Below are positions 58,513 through 64,000 of a DNA stretch of 64,000 nucleotides, one piece after another (the first letter of the stretch is position 1; each line of letters begins with the position of its first letter). The notes beneath the pieces are model-generated. The model was not told the DNA's origin, did no database searches, and saw nothing but the letters and a program-made list of their open reading frames with translations. Source of the stretch: WTFV01 sp965203525 (GTDB taxonomy: Bacteria; Acidobacteriota; Vicinamibacteria; Vicinamibacterales; UBA8438); the NCBI GenBank assembly GCA_965203525.1, contig OZ241898.1, positions 1,054,001 through 1,118,000 on the forward strand, written 5' to 3'. Made by a program: the position numbers and the translations under genes.

Positions 58513-58699
58513 CGGAAGCCGGCCGGGGGCGGGCCGGAAGCCGGCCGGGGCGGGAGACCGTGCGCGCGGCCTCGCCGCGCCGCCGCGGGCGCTTCGTCCG
58601 GCCTGCGTCCCGCGCGCCGGGCGGGGGAGACCACGGGGGAAGCCACGCGGCGGCGCCGGCGCGGCCGGGAACGGAACCGGCGCGCGGCCGCCGGCCGCA

Positions 58700-58805
58700 G
58701 GGGACGGGCGCGGGGGGCGGGCTCCTGCCCGGCTCCGCGGCGGCGACAGCACGCCCAATCCAGATCCTCGGCGGGGACGGGCGCGGGGGGCGGGCTTCCT
58801 GCCCG
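58700..58805. repeat. Direct repeat, offset 73 bp
   Basis: A G-rich 32-bp stretch (58700-58731) recurs at 58773-58805 with one extra base; 41 bases lie between. It lies in the 417-bp gene-poor stretch 58405-58821, which also holds the rimP promoter and hairpin and a shorter pair of GGAAGCCGGCCGGGG words at 58515 and 58536. I see no gene there. Confidence 0.8.
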
Positions 58806-58821
58806 CCCCCCTTCGAGGCGG

Positions 58822-60078
58822 CTACTCGTAGACGATGACGGTTCGTTCGCAGGTGGCGCTCCAGGTGCGCGCCTTGCGGGCGTAATACTGAATGCTGTTC
58901 GGAAAGGTGTTCTGGTTGGAGCTGTATTCCCACTCGTCGCTGCCGGTGCTGACGCTGGTGGCGCGCTCGTAGCCCTGGGCGGCGTCGGTGCAATGCGTTT
59001 CGGCGGCGGTTTCGGCCGCGGCCTGCCACTGAGCGGCGTTGAAGTCCCTGTTGAAATAGTTCCGGGCCACTATTTGGGCCTGGTTGACGTTGTTCACCGG
59101 GGGGGCGCCGAGCGCGGTGGAAAACGGCGTCCGTACCCGGTTGCCGGCGCTGTGGGGAACGAGGAGCGTCTCGGTCGCCTCCCTGCCAACCGTGACGTCG
59201 AACTCGACCCTGGCCCCCGCTCTCAGGAAGACGACCTGAATGGTGGCCGTCCCGGGCCCGACCGGCGTGACCCGCACTCGCGGGTTGTTCGTCATCTCGA
59301 CGGTGGCGACGGTCACGTCGGAAGACGTCGGCCGGTAATCGTCGCCGTCGGTGCCCTCGGTATCCTTGAACAGTTCTCTCACGTCAACGACGTCCACCTG
59401 ACTGCGGCCCACCACCAAGCCGCCGGCGGCGGCGATCGTCGAGTCGACGGTGTTCTGCACCGCCGCCGACTCCGCGGCCGGCTCCGGCTCCGGCTCGGGC
59501 GGGAAGAACCTCGGGGTGGCCGCGTCGTCGCACGGCGCGTTCCGCCATCCGTCCTGCCTGTCGTCCGACAGTTCGGCCGCCTGCACGACGACCCATTCGT
59601 CGCAGGCGGCGAGCGGGATGGCGGGCAGCTCCAGGCGGCCGGCGAGGGTCCGCGACGCGCTCCAGATGGGGACACCGCAGGTCATTCCGGCGTGATGCGG
59701 TTCGGCGGGGCAGTACCAGACGTCGATCCGGCGCTGGCGGTACGGATGGCTGGCCCTGCGCATGCCGGCCATCTGGTCTTCGACGAGGACCAGTTCCAGC
59801 ATGCCGTCCTGCCAGCTCAGTTCGAGGTCGTAGGCGTTGAAGCCGCCCGCGCGGGGCGGAGCGAGGTGGTCGAGGCCGGCCGCCGCCGGCTGGAAATCAG
59901 CGGCCGGGGCGGAGCCGGGGTACTGCTGGAGGCGGCCGCCGGCCGCCTCCGCCGGTCCCCCCCCCCCTCCGGCCGGGACCGGGCTGGGGGCGGTCGGGGC
60001 GGAGTCGCCGCCGCACGAGACGGCCGCGAGAACGCACAGTCCGACGGCGAGATGGAAAACGGCGACGATCTTCAGCAT
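58822..60078 (-). CDS. Putative secreted lipoprotein of unknown function
   Basis: The product has 418 residues. Signal region LAVGLCVLAAVSC has a lipobox-like end (AVSC), followed by a Pro/Gly-rich linker. The first half has paired cysteines (WYCPAEPHHAGMTCG, NAPCDD). A middle part (SDVTVATVEMTNNPRVRVTPVGPGTATIQVVF) resembles a bacterial Ig-like domain with Val/Thr-rich strands. The last 100 residues hold further cysteines. No enzyme motif is seen. The pattern fits a surface or periplasmic binding protein. Flanked by the gap before rimP and by asnS. Confidence 0.6.
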   Translation of the reverse strand: MLKIVAVFHLAVGLCVLAAVSCGGDSAPTAPSPVPAGGGGGPAEAAGGRLQQYPGSAPAADFQPAAAGLDHLAPPRAGGFNAYDLELSWQDGMLELVLVEDQMAGMRRASHPYRQRRIDVWYCPAEPHHAGMTCGVPIWSASRTLAGRLELPAIPLAACDEWVVVQAAELSDDRQDGWRNAPCDDAATPRFFPPEPEPEPAAESAAVQNTVDSTIAAAGGLVVGRSQVDVVDVRELFKDTEGTDGDDYRPTSSDVTVATVEMTNNPRVRVTPVGPGTATIQVVFLRAGARVEFDVTVGREATETLLVPHSAGNRVRTPFSTALGAPPVNNVNQAQIVARNYFNRDFNAAQWQAAAETAAETHCTDAAQGYERATSVSTGSDEWEYSSNQNTFPNSIQYYARKARTWSATCERTVIVYE

Positions 60079-60199
60079 TTCCTTTCCTCCAGATCTCCTT
60101 CCAGAGTGTTTCGGTTCCCGTGCCCGGATACGACAGATGCGAGCGGCGGATCGACGGGTTCGGCGCGGCCGGCCGGGGACGACGGTCCGCGTCAGGGCG

Positions 60200-61501
60200 T
60201 CAGGGCGTCAGGCGCTGGAGCATGCGCGGGTACGGGATGGTCTCGCGAACGTGCTCCAGTCCGCAGAGCCACGCGACGACCCGTTCGATGCCCATTCCGA
60301 AGCCGGCGTGCGGAACGCTCCCGTACCGCCGCAGGTCCAGGTACCAGTCGAACGCCTCCCGCGGCAGCCCGTGTTCGCGGATCCGGTCGAGCAGCAGCGC
60401 GTAATCGTCCAGGCGCTCGCCGCCGCCGACGATCTCGCCGTAGCCCTCGGGGGCCAGCACGTCCACCGACAGCGACAGCTCCGGCCGCCCGGCGTCCGGC
60501 TTCATGTAGAAGGCCTTGACCGCCGCGGGGAACCGCCGCACGGCCACCGGACGGTCGAAGTGCGCGGCCAGGGCCGTCTCGTCCGCGCCGCCGAAGTCGC
60601 CGCCCCACTCGAACGGCCGGCCGAGGCCCCGCAGGATCTCGACCGCCTCGTCGTAGTCGATGCGCGGGAACGGCGGCCGGACCCGCTCGAGCGCCGCCGT
60701 GTCCCGTTCGAGTGTCTCCAGTTCGGGGCGGCGCCGCGCCAGCACCCGCTCGACCACGGCGGCGACGAGCGCCTCGGCCAGATCGGTCGCGTCGTCCAGG
60801 GTGGCCCAGGCCATCTCCGGCTCGACCATCCAGAACTCGGTCAGATGGCGCCGCGTCTTGGACTTCTCGGCGCGGAACGTCGGTCCGAAGCAGTAGACGC
60901 GCCCGAGCGCCATCGCGTTGGCTTCGTTGTAGAGCTGGCCGCTCTGCGTCAGGTACGCCGTCGCGTGGTCGAAGTACGGGACGGCGAACAGGGTGGTGGT
61001 GCCCTCGCAGGCGGCCGGCGTGAGGATGGGCGTGTCCGCCAGGATGAACCCGCGGCCGTTGAGGAAGTCGCGGACCGCGTCGACCACCTCGTGCCGCACG
61101 CGCAGGACGGCCGCCTGCCGCCGGCTGCGGATCCAGAGGTGGCGCCGGTCGAGCAGATAGTCGACCCCGTGCTCCTTGGGCGTGATCGGGTACTCGCGGG
61201 ATTCGCCGACGACGGTGAGCGTCGATACTTCGATCTCGCAGCCGCCCGGGGCGCGGGCGTCCTCCCGGACGGTCCCTTCGACGATCAGCGAGGTTTCCTG
61301 GCCGAGATGGTCGGCCCGGGTGAACGTCTCGGCGCCCACCGCGGCCCGGGAGACCACCGCCTGGACGAACCCGGCGCCGTCGCGCAGGGTGAGGAAGTGG
61401 ATCTTCCCGCTCGATCGCCGCCGGTGCAGCCACCCGCGGATCGCGACCTCGCGGCCGGCGTGCCGGGCGAGCGCGTCGCTGGTCGTGACGGTCGCTCCCA
61501 T
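60200..61501 (-). CDS. asnS: Asparaginyl-tRNA synthetase
   Basis: The product has 433 residues from ATG 61501. N-terminal OB-fold anticodon-binding domain with REVAIRGWLHRRRSSGKIHFLTLRD. Class II core with motif 2 FGPTFRAEKSKTRRHLTEFWMVEPE (Asn-type, not Asp-type) and motif 3 GFGMGIERVVAWLCG. YLTQSGQLYNEA is the substrate loop. Length is typical. Its stop area holds a short GCGTCAGG triplication. Downstream of amgK with a 15-bp gap. Confidence 0.96.
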   Translation of the reverse strand: MGATVTTSDALARHAGREVAIRGWLHRRRSSGKIHFLTLRDGAGFVQAVVSRAAVGAETFTRADHLGQETSLIVEGTVREDARAPGGCEIEVSTLTVVGESREYPITPKEHGVDYLLDRRHLWIRSRRQAAVLRVRHEVVDAVRDFLNGRGFILADTPILTPAACEGTTTLFAVPYFDHATAYLTQSGQLYNEANAMALGRVYCFGPTFRAEKSKTRRHLTEFWMVEPEMAWATLDDATDLAEALVAAVVERVLARRRPELETLERDTAALERVRPPFPRIDYDEAVEILRGLGRPFEWGGDFGGADETALAAHFDRPVAVRRFPAAVKAFYMKPDAGRPELSLSVDVLAPEGYGEIVGGGERLDDYALLLDRIREHGLPREAFDWYLDLRRYGSVPHAGFGMGIERVVAWLCGLEHVRETIPYPRMLQRLTP

Positions 61502-61516
61502 GCTCGCCACAGTCTA

Positions 61517-62536
61517 CTACCCGGCGGGCTCCTCCAGCACGGAACCGAGCAGTTCGCCGAGCCGGCGCCGGTCCGGGTCGCGGCCGATCGCGTCCCGCGC
61601 GTACGAGAGCGTGCGGGGCACCGCGGCGCGGTAGCGCGGATTGCCGCGCACGGCGATCTGGTACCCGAACGTGCCCAGCGCCTTGAGGGCGCGCTGCACG
61701 GTGGCGCGGACGAAGCGCCGCCGCAGGGCCGCGCCGTCGGGCACGCCCGCGGCCGTCCGGTAGTGGGCGAGCAGGCGGTCGACCTCGGCCGCGTCCAGCT
61801 CCACGTAGGCGTCCCGCAGCAGGGACGCCAGGTCGTAGGTGTCCGGGCCCAGGCGCGCGTCCTGGAAGTCGATGACGCGCAGTCGGCCGCGGTGCAGCAT
61901 GAGGTTGCGGCTGTGGAAGTCGCGGTGGCAGAGCACGCGCGGCTCGGCCGCCATGTCCGCGGCCAGCGCCCGGAACTCGGCGTCGAGGGCGCGCCGCGCC
62001 GCCGCGGCCGGCGCCTGCCGCCGGAAGCCCGCGACGAAGTGCTCGACGAAGAAGTCCAGCTCCTGCGTCAGCTTCGCGGCGTCGAACGCCAGGCCGAAGG
62101 GGCCCGCCCGCGATCCGGCGAGGCGGCGCCCTCCGCGCTGCAGCGCGGCGATGACGTCCACCGCCTCCCGGTAGCGCGCCTCGCGCTGCGCGGCGGGCAG
62201 GGCGGCGGCGGCGTCCTCCAGCATGGTGTCGCCGAGATCTTCGACGACGACGATGCCCAGCGCGGCGTCGGCGCCGTACACGGCCGGCACCGGCGCCGGC
62301 AGCCGGCGGAACAGCTCGGCGACCCGGATCAGCGGCAGCGTCCCCGGGTCGATCGGGCCGTCGTGCACGACGAGGACCCGTGACGGCGCGCCGGGGGGGA
62401 CGACCCGCACGAACCGGCGGTCGGAGGCGTCTCCGGCGAGCGGGACCAGACGCGTCGCCGGGGGCAGTCCGGCCTTGCGCAGCCAGATCTTCGCGCGCGC
62501 TTCCGGGGCGCCGGGGTTCCGCGGCGGGCCGGTCAT
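61517..62536 (-). CDS. amgK: Sugar kinase of the AmgK (N-acetylmuramate/GlcNAc kinase) type
   Basis: The product has 339 residues. Aminoglycoside-phosphotransferase fold: LAGDASDRRFVRV, catalytic loop CHRDFHSRNLMLHRG, metal Asp in VIDFQDARLGPDTYDLASLL. The combination with a MurU-like gene directly upstream is the AmgK-MurU wall-recycling pair, which phosphorylates free MurNAc to MurNAc-1-P so that fosfomycin-sensitive MurA can be bypassed. Substrate is inferred from context. ATG 62536 overlaps the stop of a duplicated micro-ORF. Confidence 0.85.
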   Translation of the reverse strand: MTGPPRNPGAPEARAKIWLRKAGLPPATRLVPLAGDASDRRFVRVVPPGAPSRVLVVHDGPIDPGTLPLIRVAELFRRLPAPVPAVYGADAALGIVVVEDLGDTMLEDAAAALPAAQREARYREAVDVIAALQRGGRRLAGSRAGPFGLAFDAAKLTQELDFFVEHFVAGFRRQAPAAAARRALDAEFRALAADMAAEPRVLCHRDFHSRNLMLHRGRLRVIDFQDARLGPDTYDLASLLRDAYVELDAAEVDRLLAHYRTAAGVPDGAALRRRFVRATVQRALKALGTFGYQIAVRGNPRYRAAVPRTLSYARDAIGRDPDRRRLGELLGSVLEEPAG

Positions 62537-62662
62537 GGTCCAGCCGCCGGCAGGCCGTCGAGCGGGTGACCACCGCGTTTCCGGGCGCCGGGATTCCGCG
62601 GCGGGCCGGTCATGGTCCGGCCGCCGGCAGGCCGTCGAGCGGGTGGACCACCGCGTTTCCGA
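62505..62662. repeat. Tandem duplication of the murU/amgK junction, offset 77 bp
   Basis: The piece containing the amgK start and murU end is present twice, about 62505-62584 and 62582-62662, almost identical over about 75 bp (for example GGTCATGG at 62531 and 62608). Both copies retain the ATGA overlap. Confidence 0.95.
62533..62613 (-). CDS. Micro-ORF bridging murU and amgK (26 codons)
   Basis: It begins at the ATG overlapping the murU stop and ends with a TGA overlapping the amgK ATG. The N-terminus MTGPPRNPGA copies AmgK; the C-terminus HPLDGLPAAGP copies MurU. It follows from a 77-bp unit with remainder two. It may pass ribosomes from murU to amgK. Confidence 0.4.
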   Translation of the reverse strand: MTGPPRNPGARKRGGHPLDGLPAAGP

Positions 62663-63602
62663 CGGCGCGCCCCCCTGCCCCGGCCCCCGCGCTCCCGGCC
62701 CGCACGCAGATCCGCCGGCTGAGCGCCGTGCCGGCGGGCAGGCGCACCCCGTCGGCGACGATGCATTCGTCGAGCCGGCAGTGCGCCCCGACTTCGACGC
62801 CGTCCCAGACGACGGTGCGGGTGAGCGCGGCGGTCGGGTGGATCGCGGAGCCGGCGCCGGCCGGCGGCGTGCCGTGTCCCTCGCGCCGGGCGACGGCCGC
62901 CGAGGCGGCCAGATAGTCCGCCGGCGAGCCGACGTCGAAGAACTCGTCCTCGAACCGGCGGGCGCGGACGGTCCCGGCCCCGCCGCCGTCCGCCGCGCGC
63001 AGCAGTTCGTCGTACAGGCCGCCGACGGTCGCGGCGGGCCGGCCGGCCGGCAGGTCCGCGAAGACCGCCGCCTCGACGATCTGGACGCCGACGAAGTGGT
63101 CCGCCGGTCCGCCGCCGGCAGGCGCGAACCGGCGCACGCGCCCGTCGCCTCCCACGCGCACGCCGCCGTAGCGGTCCGGGGCCGGATGCGGCGCGACGGC
63201 GAGCGTGACCGCGGCGCCGGAACCGGCGTGGCTCGCGGCGAGCGCGCGCAGCGGGAGGGTGGTGAGGGTGTCGCCGTTGACGATGAAGAAGCGGGGGCCC
63301 AGCAGCGGCAGCGCCTGCCGGGGGCCGCCGGCCGAGCCCAGTACGGCCGGCTCCCACGAGTAGCGCACGCGCAGCCCGGCGCGCTCCCCGTGGCCCACCT
63401 CGCGCGTGATCGTCTCGGGGCGGTGGTGCAGGTTGAGGACGGCGTCGGAGACGCCCTCGGCCGCCAGCCACTCGAGGATCCGGATCACGAGCGGCCGGCC
63501 GGCGACCGGCACGGCAGGCTTCGCGCGGACGTCGGTCAGCGGACGCAGGCGCGTGCCGAGTCCGGCCGCGAGCACGAGGGCGGGGGGAAGCGGTCCGGCC
63601 AT
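62610..63602 (-). CDS. murU: Nucleotidyltransferase of the MurU/GMPP type
   Basis: The product has 330 residues. N-terminal pyrophosphorylase motif LVLAAGLGTRLRPLTDVRAKPAVPVAGRPL, then FIVNGDTLT and EDEFFDVGSPADYL. After about residue 230 a short left-handed-helix-like part (IHPTAALTRTVVWDGVEVGAHCRLDECIVADG) suggests relation to GDP-mannose or glucose-1-phosphate transferases as well. With the kinase downstream, MurNAc-1-P uridylylation to UDP-MurNAc is the best guess; the C-terminal repeats leave other sugar nucleotides possible. Confidence 0.78.
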   Translation of the reverse strand: MAGPLPPALVLAAGLGTRLRPLTDVRAKPAVPVAGRPLVIRILEWLAAEGVSDAVLNLHHRPETITREVGHGERAGLRVRYSWEPAVLGSAGGPRQALPLLGPRFFIVNGDTLTTLPLRALAASHAGSGAAVTLAVAPHPAPDRYGGVRVGGDGRVRRFAPAGGGPADHFVGVQIVEAAVFADLPAGRPAATVGGLYDELLRAADGGGAGTVRARRFEDEFFDVGSPADYLAASAAVARREGHGTPPAGAGSAIHPTAALTRTVVWDGVEVGAHCRLDECIVADGVRLPAGTALSRRICVRAGSAGAGAGGRAVGNAVVHPLDGLPAAGP

Positions 63603-63614
63603 CGGCGTCGGGCG

Positions 63615-64000
63615 TTACTCGAAGACCATCTCGCCGGCCGGACGCCCGCGCTCCGCGCAGGCGGCTTCCCATATGCCGCGGTAGGACGCCGTGACGTAGT
63701 CGGCCGGGGTGCGGCCCAGCGCCTGCGCCAGCCGCGCGACGCCCGCCTCGCCGCCCTCGAGCTCGACGAAGACGCCGCACGGCGTCTCGTCGATGGCGAC
63801 GATCGTGCCGTCCCGCTCGAATTCCTCGCGGTACTTCTGGTACCGGAAACAGACGTCGAACCCCGTCCGCCGGAGCACCCGCAACAGCGCCGCGCCGTCG
63901 CCGACGCCGGTTTCGACTTCTTCGCGGACCTTCATGACGTCGGGGCGCGGCGGCCCCTTGAAGGTGACCGTGGCGCTGCTCCCGCGGCCGGCGGCGGGCG
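63615..64000 (-). CDS. CYTH-domain protein (class IV adenylate cyclase / triphosphatase-like), 5' end cut
   Basis: The frame is open from 63615 to the window edge; an internal ATG at 63935 gives 106 residues, but the upstream codons continue the domain (ATVTFKGPPRPDV then MKVREEVETG), so the true start lies outside. Typical CYTH strands: TFKGP, KVREEVE, FRYQKYREEF, TIVAIDETPCGVFVELEG. These bind triphosphate substrates with metal. It lies 12 bp upstream of murU on the same strand; a functional link is not obvious. Confidence 0.8.
   Translation of the reverse strand, partial: PAAGRGSSATVTFKGPPRPDVMKVREEVETGVGDGAALLRVLRRTGFDVCFRYQKYREEFERDGTIVAIDETPCGVFVELEGGEAGVARLAQALGRTPADYVTASYRGIWEAACAERGRPAGEMVFE

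Overview
The window is 64 kb of very GC-rich bacterial chromosome. Gene content (type IV pilus cluster, MacB/FtsX-type permeases, a Sec-containing periplasmic redoxin, archaeal-type ProRS, AmgK/MurU wall recycling, and the rimP-nusA-infB-rbfA-nrnA-truB-rpsO-pnp block) points to a diderm, probably an Acidobacteriota of the Vicinamibacteria type. That taxonomic placement is inferred from style and gene mix, not from a marker gene. Genes are tightly packed, often with ATGA or TGATG overlaps. No rRNA, tRNA or CRISPR array was seen.

Layout. 1-1055: 5' part of an AAA ATPase. 1339-2481: selenocysteine redoxin fused to a DsbD-alpha-like domain, with an in-frame TGA at 2248-2250 and a SECIS-like hairpin. 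2557-7849: envelope export operon (LolA-like carrier, two FtsX-type permeases, LolD-like ATPase, outer-membrane barrel). 7997-12567: convergent operon (Yip1-like protein, HlyD adaptor, two MacB-type permeases, no ATPase). 12661-13508: decayed DNA methyltransferase. 13524-15920: thioesterase, metallo-hydrolase, rhodanese. 16219-16770: pyruvoyl arginine decarboxylase. 16993-29363: type IV pilus locus (pilB, pilT, pilC, pilA, a VKOR-DsbA fusion, an ABC exporter pair, a TPR protein, pilD and three minor pseudopilins). 29457-32084: aroB and proS. 32143-33723: AAA/PD-(D/E)XK protein. 33792-37144: OmpA-like protein, tatC, tatA. 37234-39095: complete ISKra4-like element with a -1 frameshift site. 39141-39784: vapBC. 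39921-46918: ctpA-type protease, smc with a structured leader, M48 protease. 47069-58404 (minus strand): pnp, rpsO, truB, nrnA, rbfA, DUF503, infB, nusA, rimP. 58822-64000 (minus strand): lipoprotein, asnS, amgK, murU, CYTH protein.

The most unusual signal cuts across the features. At a dozen or so places, mostly gene ends and gene-gene junctions, a stretch of about 30-45 bp is repeated with an offset of 71-79 bp. In-frame repeats of 78-84 bp occur inside infB and of 81 bp inside nusA. At pilB/pilT and murU/amgK the duplicated ATGA overlap has produced a 25-26 codon micro-ORF. Its start overlaps the upstream stop and its stop overlaps the downstream start, forming a possible translational relay.

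Other highlights are the selenoprotein fusion, a 5' leader RNA with a K-turn-like hairpin upstream of smc, a roughly 115-residue repeat-rich insert in the SMC ATPase head, and a pseudopilin with no leader peptide. All functional assignments rest on motifs read by eye; no database search was run.
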